The notes: a model not told the origin generated them from the letters alone. Positions 1 through 9,093 are shown, numbered from the stretch's first letter. The stretch: DNA of 64,000 bases from Skermanella rosea (GCF_016806835.2 NZ_CP086111.1:3220001-3284000), one strand, 5' to 3'. Program-made: numbers and translations.

Positions 1-112
1 TTCCCACGCGTTACTCACCCGTGCGCCACTAGGGCCGAAGCCCTCGTTCGACTTGCATGTGTTAGGCATGCCGCCAGCGTTCGTTCTGAGCCAGGATCAA
101 ACTCTCAGGTTG
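1..112 (-). rRNA. rrs: 16S ribosomal RNA, 5' end only (partial)
   Basis: Read on the minus strand, the sequence contains the universal 16S 5' region: AGAGTTTGATCCTGGCTCAG, then the AACGAACGCTGGCGGCATGCC and TAACACATGCAAGTCGAACG blocks, and it ends in the GTGAGTAACGCGTGGGAA block at the window edge. The 5' end is placed near 112 by analogy with other alphaproteobacteria, so it is approximate to a few bases. The rest of the rRNA operon lies outside the window to the left. The wording of this region (GAGGGCTTCGGCCCTAGTGG) fits Alphaproteobacteria. Confidence 0.97.
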
Positions 113-480
113 AAGTCACCACCACTGCCAGGACCGAAGCCCGGACACCGGCGATGATCAACGGGAACCGTCACCCAAGACAGTCCCGAGAACCTAAGCT
201 TTGAACCATGTGATTCTCTGCGTAGCTTCCAGGATGTCAGACTGACAGTTCCGATTTGTGCCCCGAACCGGGCCAAACCGCGCCGCCGCCTGCGCATCCC
301 TTCTCTCATACGATCAACTTGTCAAAGATCCGCGAAACCGAAGGCCGCGTGCAGGACACGCTGGCTTGATTTCTCACCGTTTTCTGGTGTCCCCGACCGC
401 CTCAGCGCGTCGGGAGGCCGTATATAGGGCGGCGCGAGCACCCCTGTAAAGGGCCTTTTTCCGCCTCTTCGCATTTTTCT
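113..480 (-). other. rRNA leader and promoter region, no gene
   Basis: No credible coding region lies here. The minus strand must carry the promoter and leader of the rRNA operon. A TTGACA hexamer (minus strand, 325 to 320) is a possible -35 element, but I do not see a convincing -10 at 16-18 bases from it, so the promoter is not fixed. The end next to the YhaN-like gene (about 440-480) is rich in A/T runs on both strands and may serve as that gene's 3' end. Confidence 0.5.
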
Positions 481-3400
481 TCAGGCGGGCACGACCTGAT
501 CCAGCGCATGCACCTTGAGCGCCCCGGTGCCGAGCCGGCGCTTCGCCACGTCGCACAGATGGGAGTGGTGGGTGAAGAACAGCACCTGTGTCTGCCGGCT
601 GAGGTCGTGCAGGACCGACAGGGCCGCGGCAGCCCGGTCGTCGTCGTAATTGACCAGCAGGTCGTCGGCGACGAACGGGATCGGTTCGGCCCCCGCCACA
701 TAGAGTTCGATCGCGGCCACCCGCAGGGCCAGGAAAAGCTGGTCCCGGGTACCGTCGCTCATGCCGGAGACATCGACCAGCGCGCCGGTCCGCCGCTCCC
801 CCTTCAGGATCGCCTGGTCCCGGTCGTCGAACTCGACCTTGAGGCCGGTATAGTTGCCGAGCGTCAGCGTACCGAACAGCTCGGCAGCCCGGCGCAGCAG
901 CGGCCCCTGCTGTTCCTGGCGGTATCGGTCCACCGCCCGGCGGAGCAGCAGGGCGGCGGTCCGCACGCGGGCGTAACTCTCCGCCGTTTCGCGCAGGTCG
1001 GCCAGTGCCTCCTGCGCCTCCTGGGCGGCCGTTCCGCCGCCCCTGCCCCGCTCCATCTCGCCGAGGCGCTGGCGCAGCCGCTGCTGCTCGCCGCCGAGTT
1101 CGGTTCCCTGGGTTTGAAGGTCGGCGATCTCGGCGGAAATGCGCTGGAGATCCCCGGCGAGCTGGTCGGGATCGCATTCCGCCACTTCGGCCATGAGCTG
1201 CGTGGCGCCCAATCCATCCCCGGCGGCGAGGAGCTGATGGCGGAGCTCCGCCAGGCGCCGCTCCGCGTCCCGCCGCTGGTTCGACCGCCGGATCGCCTCG
1301 GCAAGCGCGCCGTCGTCCGTGCTGCCGGCTTCCGCCCTGAGGCGCTCCAGCGCCGCCTCGGCATCCCGCACGGCCTGCTCGGCCGAGGCGACCTCGCCCC
1401 GCGCGTTCCCGAGCCGGGCCGCCAGATCCTGATGCCGCTCGAGATCACGCCGCGCCTGCTGGAGCTGGGCGAGCAGGATGCCCGCAAGCTCGATCGCATC
1501 ACCGTCGGCCGCAAGACCCAGCGCGGCGGCGAGCCGGACGGCTTCGGCCTCGAACTGGCCGACATTGTCGCGGATCCGTTCGACGCGATGGGTCAGTTCC
1601 TTGATCGCGTCAAGCCGGCGTCCGAGTTCCTCCAAGGCGCCCAGGGTCTCCTCGATGCCGGCGGGGGTGGCGGTGGTCTCCCGCCCGAGCCGCTCGACCA
1701 GCTTTCCCCAACCCTGCTGCCAAACGCCGAAGGCCTGCGCGCAGGCGTCGGCCTGGCGTTCGGCCTCTGCCACCTTGACCCGCTGCTCGACGAGACGGTC
1801 CATGCATCCCCGACGCTGGAGCGCCGCCTCGGTCAGCCGCTGCGCCAAGCCGTCGGCCTGCCGCAGCAGGATGCCCAGGCCGGTCTGCGGCGACACGAGC
1901 GAGCCGTGGGCGGACAGCGCCGCCACCAGCTGCGCATGGGCGCCGGAGAGGTCCCGCTCCATGCGCCGGCAGCTCGCTTCCAGGTCACGGGCCGAGTCGG
2001 CGTCGCGGACCAGGGCGGCGACGCGGGCGAGCCAGGCCGACATCTCCCGCGGTGACGCAGGGGCAAGCCCGGCCGGCCGCCACGCCGCGGCCCAGGCCGC
2101 TTCCAGTTCCGCACGGCTCCGTTCGCAGGCCGAAGCCTCGTGTGCGGCGGAGGTCAGGCGCCGGACCGTATCCTGGTGGCGCGAGGTGAGCTGGACATAG
2201 TTGGCGACCCGGTGGGCCTCCGCCTCCTTGCGATCGACCAGATCGTCGGCGGCACGGACGGTCTGCTCGAAGAGACCCGGCAGGTCATGGGTCGAGTCGA
2301 ACAGCTCGGCCTCGTCGGTGGACAGGGGCGGCGGGTCACGGTCGATGAAGGTCCGGCGAACGACCCGCCAGCCGGCATCACGCCGGCGGCGGGCCTCGGC
2401 GATGGCCTCGGCCGTGGGAATCTCGCTGGTTCCCTTGAGGGCCGCCAATTCCGCGTCGAGCTGGCTGAGCTGGCCCCGAAGCTCGTCGGCCTTCTCGCGC
2501 GCCCGCGTCGAGCGCGCTTCGAGGTCGGCGAATTCCTTCTCGAACCGGGTGACGGTGCTGTCGTCCGGCACCTTGGCCTGGAGCAGGCCATCGAGCGATC
2601 CCTGCCACAGGGGTAGTGCCGCGACCTGGGCGGCGATCCGTTCCTTGAGGCGGTGAAGCCGCGCCTGACCCTCGGCCAGGGTCTGTTCCAGGGTTCCGCG
2701 CGCCTTCACCTCGGCGATGGCGGCGGTCAGGACGGCGGCGTCGGCGGGCGAGCCGATCGCTTCGAGCTGCGCTTCCAAGCGGGCCGCCTCCACCCTGCAT
2801 GTCGCGAGCTGGTCGGCGGCGGCGTCGGACCGGGCGCGCAGCCTGCCCTCCTCCGCGATCAGGGCGCGCACGTCGGCAAGCACGGATCTGGGCGGGATCG
2901 CTTCCGCCGCCCGGTCGATCGGCAGGGACGAACCGAGCCGGCGCAGCAGGTCGGCGACCTGGTCGCGCAACTGGCGCAGCTCGCTTTCCCGCTTGGGCAG
3001 GTCGGCGCGCTGGTCCCGGATCGCTCCCCGCTGCTCGTGCAGGGCCTCGATCGCGGCCCCGCTCGCCAGGATCGCCTCGGGGACGGTGAGGCCGTCCAAT
3101 TCCTCGGCCAGCTTGGCGGCGACGGCGCCGCAGCGTTCGACGTCGCGGGAGGCCTCGTCGCGCTGCCGCAGGGCGGCCTGCCGCCGGTCGGCCGCATCCT
3201 CCGCCAGCACGAGGGCGTCGGCGAGCGCACCGAGGGAGTCCTCCAGCTCCGCGATCTGGCTGACCAGGTGGCGGGTGCGGCGGATGCGCTCCGCCTTGGC
3301 GCGGGCGGCTTCCAGGTGGTTGAGGCGTTCGCGGCAGTCGCGGATCCTAGCCTCGGCGGCCTCGGCGTCAGCGTGGACCTGGCGCCACTCGTCGCCGCTC

Positions 3401-4005
3401 ACCGCGGCCTCGCGCAGCCGCTTGCGCGCGTCGGCGTGGCGGTCCAGCGCCTGATAGAACGGCTTCGACGCGACGCGGCGGGAGGAGAACAGCGCGTTCG
3501 CCTCGGCATCCAGCTCGGCAAGCACCTGGGAGATGCCCATCACGCCGGCCCCGGCGCCGAACAGGCTCTGCCCGACATCGCCGCGGGCGGCCAGGATATC
3601 CTCGCCGCCCCGGCGCAGCCGGTTATGGTCCAGCCCGAACATGCCCTCGAAGAAGTCGCGGTCGATCGGCCCCAGGAACGCGGCCAGGGCGGTATCGGGA
3701 AGGCTGCCCGAGCCGTCGGCGTCCAGCAGGGTGTTCTGCCGGCCCTTGCGCCGCTGGAAGGCGAGACGCCTTCCGTCCGCCGCCTCGATCTCCGCGGTCA
3801 GGCGCAGGTCGGCATAGTCATGCTTGAAATTGTAGGGCGACCGCGTCTCGATCCCGAAGAACAGGTCGCTCAGCGCCCGGAGCGTGGTCGTCTTTCCCGC
3901 CTCGTTGCTGCCGCAGACGATATGGAAGTCCGGCCGCGCGCCGAGATCGATCCCGCCGTCCGTGAAATGGCCGAAGCGGTCGAGGCCCAGGCGGATCAGT
4001 CTCAT
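481..4005 (-). CDS. YhaN-type AAA ATPase, SbcC/Rad50-like (1174 aa)
   Basis: This is a very long ATPase with the layout of SMC/Rad50/SbcC proteins. A P-loop (GSNEAGKTT, residues 32-40) sits close to the N-terminus, and a long Ala/Arg/Glu-rich region predicted to be coiled coil fills roughly residues 170-1000. The C-terminal ATPase half has a Walker B-like segment (FVADDLLVNYDD) and a late FFTHHSHL switch region. The N-terminal MRLIRLGLDRFGHFTD is typical of YhaN/AAA_27 proteins. It overlaps the upstream metallophosphoesterase gene by 4 bases (ATGA), so the two form an SbcDC-like pair. The inferred role is DNA end processing or repair. The substrate cannot be told from sequence. It is not a classical SbcC, because no CxxC zinc hook was seen. 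Confidence 0.9.
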   Translation of the reverse strand: MRLIRLGLDRFGHFTDGGIDLGARPDFHIVCGSNEAGKTTTLRALSDLFFGIETRSPYNFKHDYADLRLTAEIEAADGRRLAFQRRKGRQNTLLDADGSGSLPDTALAAFLGPIDRDFFEGMFGLDHNRLRRGGEDILAARGDVGQSLFGAGAGVMGISQVLAELDAEANALFSSRRVASKPFYQALDRHADARKRLREAAVSGDEWRQVHADAEAAEARIRDCRERLNHLEAARAKAERIRRTRHLVSQIAELEDSLGALADALVLAEDAADRRQAALRQRDEASRDVERCGAVAAKLAEELDGLTVPEAILASGAAIEALHEQRGAIRDQRADLPKRESELRQLRDQVADLLRRLGSSLPIDRAAEAIPPRSVLADVRALIAEEGRLRARSDAAADQLATCRVEAARLEAQLEAIGSPADAAVLTAAIAEVKARGTLEQTLAEGQARLHRLKERIAAQVAALPLWQGSLDGLLQAKVPDDSTVTRFEKEFADLEARSTRAREKADELRGQLSQLDAELAALKGTSEIPTAEAIAEARRRRDAGWRVVRRTFIDRDPPPLSTDEAELFDSTHDLPGLFEQTVRAADDLVDRKEAEAHRVANYVQLTSRHQDTVRRLTSAAHEASACERSRAELEAAWAAAWRPAGLAPASPREMSAWLARVAALVRDADSARDLEASCRRMERDLSGAHAQLVAALSAHGSLVSPQTGLGILLRQADGLAQRLTEAALQRRGCMDRLVEQRVKVAEAERQADACAQAFGVWQQGWGKLVERLGRETTATPAGIEETLGALEELGRRLDAIKELTHRVERIRDNVGQFEAEAVRLAAALGLAADGDAIELAGILLAQLQQARRDLERHQDLAARLGNARGEVASAEQAVRDAEAALERLRAEAGSTDDGALAEAIRRSNQRRDAERRLAELRHQLLAAGDGLGATQLMAEVAECDPDQLAGDLQRISAEIADLQTQGTELGGEQQRLRQRLGEMERGRGGGTAAQEAQEALADLRETAESYARVRTAALLLRRAVDRYRQEQQGPLLRRAAELFGTLTLGNYTGLKVEFDDRDQAILKGERRTGALVDVSGMSDGTRDQLFLALRVAAIELYVAGAEPIPFVADDLLVNYDDDRAAAALSVLHDLSRQTQVLFFTHHSHLCDVAKRRLGTGALKVHALDQVVPA

Positions 4006-5267
4006 CGGTCGAGCTCCCGGTCGAGCAGGCGTGACAATACGATCGCCCTGGCGTCGGCGATCAGCGCGGCGGGGTCCTTCAAGGCGGCGAACTCCTCGCC
4101 CTGGTCGTGCTGGCGGTCCAGTTCGCGCGGCATCTTGCCCATCAGCTCCTCCAGCTCGGACCGGACCGTCTCCTGAAGCTCCGGGTCGGCGGCGAGGCTA
4201 TCCAGGGAGCGCAGCAGGCTGCCGACCGCGTCCTGGCGCAGGCTGAGGGTGACGAGGTCGCGCATCGGCCGGGTGGCGCCGATGATCTTCTCGATCCAGA
4301 CGGCATCCGCCCCCAGGTCGAGCGCCACCGCCCGCACCTCCGCCATGAAGGAGTCCTGCCGGGACAGCAGCCCGCCATGGAGCGGCGTCGCACCGGTCAG
4401 CCTCAGCCGCGCGGCCAGCGGCCGGCCCTCGCACCCGTCGGCCGCCGCTTCGAGCGCGCCGCGGACCCGGGCCAGCGCCTCGCCGGGCGACTCGCAGCCG
4501 GTCAGGTCGGTCTCGACCATGGCCCAGCGGAGCACGTCCACCGGGCGGTGGTCGAGCCGGGTCACGTGTCCGTCCTCGACCGTGACCATCATGCAGCCCT
4601 TGGCCCCGGTCTCCCGGATGTTGCGGCCCTGGAGGTTGCCGGGGAAGACGATGTACGGGTGCTCGTTCAGGACCTCGCGGGTATGGACATGGCCGAGCGC
4701 CCAGTAGTCGTAGCCATGGCGGGCGAGGTCGGCCGGATCGCACGGCGCGTAGCCGGCATGGCCTTCGCGCCCGTCCGCCGAGGTGTGCAGCAGGCCTATG
4801 TTGAAATGCCCCGGCACCGGCGGCTTGTACCCGGCCGCCAGGTTGTCGGTCACTTCCCGCTGCTTGAAGCTCTGGCCGTGCAGGGCGACCTTCAGGCCGG
4901 GAAGCAGGTGCGTTTCCGGCTTGCGGGAGGAGAATACCGTGACGTTCTCCGGCAGCGGCAGCTTGCGGGTGATCTGGCTTTCCGCGTCGTGGTTTCCGTG
5001 GATCAGGAAGACGGGGATGCCGGCCTGGCGCAGGCGCGCCATCTGCTGGACGAAGAACAGGCCGGTATTGAAGTCGCGCCAGTCGCCGTCATACAGGTCG
5101 CCGGCGATCACCAGGAAATCGACCGCTTCCTCCTGCGCCAGATCGACCATCGCCTGGAAGGCGCGGCGCGTGGCGCCCCGCAGCAGGTCGACCGGCGCGC
5201 CATCGTAGGCGGCCAGCCCGACCAGCGGGCTGTCGAGATGGATATCGGCGGCGTGGATGAACTTCAT
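4002..5267 (-). CDS. YhaO-type DNA repair metallophosphoesterase, SbcD/Mre11-like (421 aa)
   Basis: The N-terminal two thirds is a calcineurin-type phosphoesterase with the metal-binding motifs in order: FIHAADIHLDSP (residues 3-14), IAGDLYDGDW, IHGNHDAES and LGHVHTRE. These match Mre11/SbcD and the Bacillus YhaO family. The C-terminal part is helical and probably contacts the ATPase partner encoded immediately downstream with ATGA overlap. The predicted role is nuclease subunit of the YhaN/YhaO complex. The start is preceded by a GAGG ribosome-binding site. A 21-bp inverted repeat lies upstream, between this gene and ecm. Confidence 0.92.
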   Translation of the reverse strand: MKFIHAADIHLDSPLVGLAAYDGAPVDLLRGATRRAFQAMVDLAQEEAVDFLVIAGDLYDGDWRDFNTGLFFVQQMARLRQAGIPVFLIHGNHDAESQITRKLPLPENVTVFSSRKPETHLLPGLKVALHGQSFKQREVTDNLAAGYKPPVPGHFNIGLLHTSADGREGHAGYAPCDPADLARHGYDYWALGHVHTREVLNEHPYIVFPGNLQGRNIRETGAKGCMMVTVEDGHVTRLDHRPVDVLRWAMVETDLTGCESPGEALARVRGALEAAADGCEGRPLAARLRLTGATPLHGGLLSRQDSFMAEVRAVALDLGADAVWIEKIIGATRPMRDLVTLSLRQDAVGSLLRSLDSLAADPELQETVRSELEELMGKMPRELDRQHDQGEEFAALKDPAALIADARAIVLSRLLDRELDR

Positions 5268-5344
5268 GGCTGCCTCGGACCCTGCTCAATACGACAGGTA
5301 GTATCCCGAACAGCCGAAAGACGCAAGGCGTTGGGGTTCCTTGG

Positions 5345-5400
5345 CCACAGATGGACGGCGATGGAATCAGATATCCCTGTCCATCGCCGTCCATCTGCGG
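5345..5400. repeat. 21-bp inverted repeat / hairpin between ecm and yhaO-like gene
   Basis: Arms at 5345-5365 and 5380-5400 are complementary except for one base (CCACAG versus CTGCGG ends) and enclose a 14-base loop. No T-tract follows, so it may be a factor-dependent terminator for ecm or a dispersed repeat. GATGG/CCATC-type words recur every 10 bases, as in the repeat flanking the GxxExxY gene near 59.25 kb. Confidence 0.75.
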
Positions 5401-5412
5401 CCGGACCTTGAC

Positions 5413-7395
5413 TTACGCCGCCTGTTCCCCGCGTTCGTCCACCAGGGTGACAATGTCGTCCATGATGGCGGTCAGGTCGTAGTCCTTGGGGGTGTAGACC
5501 CGGGCCACGCCGGCGGCCTTCAGGGTGCGCTCGTCCTCCGGCGGGATGATGCCGCCGACGACGACCGGGATCTCGCCCAGGCCCAGGCGGCGCATGCGGT
5601 CGAGAACGTCTGTCACCAGGGCCACGTGGCTGCCGGACAGGATCGACAGGCCGACGACATGGACGCCCTCCTCCAGGGCGGCGTTGACGATCTGCGCCGG
5701 AGTCAGCCGGATGCCCTCGTACACCACTTCCATGCCGGCATCGCGGGCGCGCACCGCGATCTGCTCCGCCCCGTTGGAATGGCCGTCGAGCCCCGGCTTG
5801 CCGACCAGCATCTTGATCCGCCGGCCGAGCCGCTCCGACACCTGGGTGACCCGCTCGCGCACGGTGGCCAAGCTGTCCGCGCCGCCGGCGGTGGCCGCCT
5901 TGCCGACGCCCGTGGGGGCGCGGTACTCGCCGAAGACGCCGCGCAGGACGGCGGACCATTCGCCCGTGGTGACGCCGGCATGGGCGCAGCGGATGCTCGG
6001 CTCCATGATGTTGCGCCCCTCGCGGGCGGCGGCGCCGAGATCCACCAGGGCCGCTTCCACGTCGGAAGCGTTGCGGGCGGCGCGCCAGGCTTCGAGCCGG
6101 GCGAGCTGGTCCGCCTCCGCCTGGGGATCGACGGCCAGGAAGCCGCCGTCGTCGCCGGCGGTCAGCGGCGAGGGCGCCGACTCGGTGAACTTGTTGACGC
6201 CGACCACGATCTGCTCGCCGGCCTCGATCGCCGCGAGTCGCCGGGTGTTCGACTCGACCAGACGCTGCTTCATGTAGGACGACTCGACGGCGGCGATGGC
6301 GCCGCCCATGGCGTCGATCCGGGCCAGCTCGTCCAGGGCCTCGGCCATCAGCTCCTCGACCTTGGCGTCGATCACGTGGCTGCCGTTGAACAGGTCGCCG
6401 TATTCGAGCAGGTCGGTCTCGAACGCGACGATCTGCTGGAGGCGCAGGCTCCATTGCTGGTCCCACGGCCGCGGCAGGCCCAGCGCCTCGTTCCAGGCGG
6501 GAAGCTGGACCGCGCGGGCGCGGGCGTCCTTGGACAGGACGACGGCCAGCATCTCGATCAGGATGCGGTAGACGTTGTTTTCCGGCTGCGGCTCGGTCAG
6601 GCCCAGGCTGTTGACCTGGACGCCGTAGCGGAACCGGCGGAACTGCTGGTCCTCGATGCCGTAGCGGTCGCGGGTGATCTGGTCCCACAGGTAGGTGAAC
6701 GCCCGCATCTTGCACAGCTCGGTGATGAACCGGATGCCGGCATTGACGAAGAAGCTGATCCGCCCGACCACCTGGGGGAAGTCCTCCGCCGGGACCTGCC
6801 CCGACGCCTTGACGGCGTCGAGCACCGCGCAGGCGGTCGCAAGCGCGAAGGCCAGCTCCTGCACCGGAGTCGCCCCCGCCTCCTGCAGGTGGTAGGAGCA
6901 GACGTTCATGGGGTTCCACTTCGGCACTTCACGGTAGGTGAAGGCGATCATGTCCGTGGTCAGCCGCATCGACGGTTCGGGCGGGAAGATGTAGGTGCCG
7001 CGGCTGAGATATTCCTTGATGATGTCGTTCTGGGTCGTCCCGGCGAGTTGCGCCCGGCCGGCGCCCTGCTGCTCCGCGGCGGCGATATAGAGCGCCAGCA
7101 GCCACGGCGCCGTCGCGTTGATCGTCATGGAGGTGTTCATCTCGCCCAGCGGGATGCCGTCGAACAGCGTCTTCATGTCGCCGAGATGGCAGACGGGAAC
7201 GCCGACCTTGCCGACTTCGCCCCTGGCCAGCGGATGGTCGCTGTCGTAGCCGGTCTGGGTCGGCAGGTCGAAGGCGACGGAAAGGCCGGTCTGCCCCCGC
7301 TTCAGGTTCGTCCGGTACAGCGCATTGGACGCGGCGGCGGTCGAATGGCCGGAATAGGTCCGGATCAGCCAGGGCTTGTCGCGATGTCCACTCAT
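5413..7395 (-). CDS. ecm: Ethylmalonyl-CoA mutase (660 aa)
   Basis: This adenosylcobalamin-dependent mutase converts (2R)-ethylmalonyl-CoA to (2S)-methylsuccinyl-CoA in the ethylmalonyl-CoA pathway (also called MeaA). The catalytic TIM-barrel half begins with RTYSGHSTAAASNALYRTNL and continues with FDLPTQTGYDSDHP and MNTSMTINATAPW. The C-terminal B12-binding domain contains the DxHxxG motif as GLDGHSNGAEQ, with the lower-ligand His at residue 539. The single-chain organisation and about 660 residues match Ecm rather than the roughly 720-residue methylmalonyl-CoA mutase large subunit. The gene is divergent from ccr, which makes ethylmalonyl-CoA, and this strongly supports the assignment. An AAGGGGA ribosome-binding site lies about 10 bases before the ATG. 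Confidence 0.95.
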   Translation of the reverse strand: MSGHRDKPWLIRTYSGHSTAAASNALYRTNLKRGQTGLSVAFDLPTQTGYDSDHPLARGEVGKVGVPVCHLGDMKTLFDGIPLGEMNTSMTINATAPWLLALYIAAAEQQGAGRAQLAGTTQNDIIKEYLSRGTYIFPPEPSMRLTTDMIAFTYREVPKWNPMNVCSYHLQEAGATPVQELAFALATACAVLDAVKASGQVPAEDFPQVVGRISFFVNAGIRFITELCKMRAFTYLWDQITRDRYGIEDQQFRRFRYGVQVNSLGLTEPQPENNVYRILIEMLAVVLSKDARARAVQLPAWNEALGLPRPWDQQWSLRLQQIVAFETDLLEYGDLFNGSHVIDAKVEELMAEALDELARIDAMGGAIAAVESSYMKQRLVESNTRRLAAIEAGEQIVVGVNKFTESAPSPLTAGDDGGFLAVDPQAEADQLARLEAWRAARNASDVEAALVDLGAAAREGRNIMEPSIRCAHAGVTTGEWSAVLRGVFGEYRAPTGVGKAATAGGADSLATVRERVTQVSERLGRRIKMLVGKPGLDGHSNGAEQIAVRARDAGMEVVYEGIRLTPAQIVNAALEEGVHVVGLSILSGSHVALVTDVLDRMRRLGLGEIPVVVGGIIPPEDERTLKAAGVARVYTPKDYDLTAIMDDIVTLVDERGEQAA

Positions 7396-7587
7396 TACGG
7401 CGCTATCCCCTTCGCACGGTTCATGTCATCCCGGTCACCGCCAGCCGGCGGGCGGCTCGTCTCCGCTAACACCGCCGGACGCCGGCCCGCAAGCGGCACG
7501 ATCTCGTCCGATGGAACACCTTCCCAGGGTGCCGACCTGTGCTGCGGATGCGAATGGCCTTTTTCCAACTGATAGTGCTTTCGACTG

Positions 7588-7621
7588 ATTGTTTCAGTGA
7601 CCGGGTGACCGGTGAAACAAT
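7588..7621. promoter_or_regulatory. Perfect 9-bp dyad with tandem 8-mer in the ecm-ccr intergenic region
   Basis: The sequence reads ATTGTTTCA, then two tandem copies of GTGACCGG, then TGAAACAAT. The outer arms (7588-7596 and 7613-7621) are perfectly complementary. It sits in the 397-base gap between the two divergent genes, about 190 bases before either start, where an operator would control both promoters. TetR-type regulation of ccr (CcrR) is known in Methylobacterium. Whether this is such a site is inference. Apart from this dyad I see no gene in the gap. Confidence 0.6.
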
Positions 7622-7792
7622 TTACCGTATTGTGCGTTGCATCGGAAGGATCATCCTGTTTAGACTGCGCAAACTCTACGATCCATAGGGTTTTAAGCTT
7701 CAGGGCGTCTCGACATCGACGCATATGCAGCGAAGTTCGATACGGCCGTATCGGGGTATCCTGCGGCAGAAAAAGGTTTTGAGGAACAAGGC

Positions 7793-9076
7793 ATGACCGA
7801 GGCAGCGAACGTCATCACCCGCCCGGCCGGTCCGGCGGTCAAGGACCTCTACGACGTGGGCGAGATCCCGCCGCTGGGCCATGTGCCGGCGAAGATGCAC
7901 GCCTGGGCGATCCGTCGGGAGCGTCACGGCGAGCCCGAGAAGGCCATGCAGCTCGAAGTCGTCGCGACTCCGGAGATCGGCCAGGACGAGGTCCTGGTCA
8001 TGGTCATGGCGGCGGGCGTCAACTACAACGGCATCTGGGCCGGCCTGGGCAAGCCGATCTCGCCGTTCGACGTGCACAAGGCCGAGTACCACATCGCCGG
8101 TTCCGACGCGTCGGGCATCGTCTGGGCCGTCGGCAGCAAGGTCAAGCGGTTCAAGGTCGGCGACGAGGTCGTGGTCCACTGCAATCAGGATGACGGCGAC
8201 GACGAGGAGTGCAACGGCGGCGACCCGATGTTCTCGACCTCCCAGCGGATCTGGGGCTACGAGACGCCGGACGGCTCCTTCGCCCAGTTCTGCCGCGTGC
8301 AGGCCCGCCAGCTGATGGCCCGGCCGAAGCACCTGACCTGGGAAGAGAGCGCCTGCTACACGCTGACGCTGGCGACCGCCTACCGCATGCTGTTCGGCCA
8401 CCGCCCGCACATCCTGCGGCCCGGCCACAACGTGCTGGTCTGGGGCGCCTCGGGCGGCCTGGGCTCCATGGCGATCCAGCTGATCGCGACGGCCGGCGCC
8501 AACGCGATCGGCGTCATCTCGGACGAGACCAAGCGCGACTTCGTGCTGTCGCTGGGCGCCAAGGGCGTGCTGAACCGCAAGGACTTCGACTGCTGGGGCC
8601 AGCTGCCGGACGTCGACGACAGCGCCGCCTATGCCGAGTACATGAAGCGGGTCCGCCCCTTCGGCAAGGCGATCTGGGACATCACCGGCAAGGGCAACGA
8701 CGTCGACTTCGTGTTCGAGCATCCGGGCGAGCAGACCTTCCCGGTCTCCTGCTTCGTGGTCAAGCGCGGCGGCATGGTGGTGTTCTGCGCCGGCACGTCG
8801 GGCTTCAACCTGACCTTCGACGCGCGGTTCGTGTGGATGCGCCAGAAGCGTATCCAGGGCAGCCACTTCGCCAACCTGCTCCAAGCCAGCCAGGCCAACC
8901 AGCTGGTGATCGAGCGGCGCCTGGACCCCTGCATGTCGGAGGTCTTCTCGTGGGAGGACATCCCGCGCGCCCACACCAAGATGCTCCGCAACGAGCACAA
9001 GCCGGGCAACATGGCCGTGCTGGTGAACGCGCGGAAGCCGGGCCTGCGGACCCTGGAGGACGTGGCGGAGGCGTAA
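7793..9076 (+). CDS. ccr: Crotonyl-CoA carboxylase/reductase (427 aa)
   Basis: This is the key enzyme of the ethylmalonyl-CoA pathway. It reduces crotonyl-CoA with NADPH and carboxylates it to (2S)-ethylmalonyl-CoA. The protein is a medium-chain dehydrogenase/reductase with the nucleotide-binding motif WGASGGLGSMAIQLIATAG in the middle third. N-terminal segments such as MHAWAIRRERHGEPEKAMQL and AAGVNYNGIWAGLGKP are hallmarks of Ccr. Its 427 residues match the family (about 420-430). A GAGGAACAAGGC sequence precedes the ATG as ribosome-binding site. It is divergent from ecm, and a GC-rich hairpin follows the stop. Glutaryl-CoA dehydrogenase encoded at 27.4 kb could supply crotonyl-CoA in addition to the acetoacetyl-CoA route. 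Confidence 0.97.
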   Translation: MTEAANVITRPAGPAVKDLYDVGEIPPLGHVPAKMHAWAIRRERHGEPEKAMQLEVVATPEIGQDEVLVMVMAAGVNYNGIWAGLGKPISPFDVHKAEYHIAGSDASGIVWAVGSKVKRFKVGDEVVVHCNQDDGDDEECNGGDPMFSTSQRIWGYETPDGSFAQFCRVQARQLMARPKHLTWEESACYTLTLATAYRMLFGHRPHILRPGHNVLVWGASGGLGSMAIQLIATAGANAIGVISDETKRDFVLSLGAKGVLNRKDFDCWGQLPDVDDSAAYAEYMKRVRPFGKAIWDITGKGNDVDFVFEHPGEQTFPVSCFVVKRGGMVVFCAGTSGFNLTFDARFVWMRQKRIQGSHFANLLQASQANQLVIERRLDPCMSEVFSWEDIPRAHTKMLRNEHKPGNMAVLVNARKPGLRTLEDVAEA

Positions 9077-9093
9077 GGCGGGGGCTGATCCGA

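Noticed and set aside
320-325. TTGACA on the minus strand as the rRNA promoter -35
   Set aside because: No acceptable -10 sequence lies 16-18 bases away, so I did not list it as a promoter; it is only mentioned in the leader entry.
2653-4176. Long plus-strand ORF (507 aa) opposite the YhaN-like gene
   Set aside because: Antisense shadow caused by high GC at third positions. The translation is Arg/Gly/Leu-rich with no family features, while the minus strand encodes a complete P-loop ATPase.
5341-7572. Plus-strand ORF of 743 aa opposite ecm
   Set aside because: Antisense shadow of ethylmalonyl-CoA mutase; composition is biased (Asp/His/Arg/Gly) and no motif is visible.
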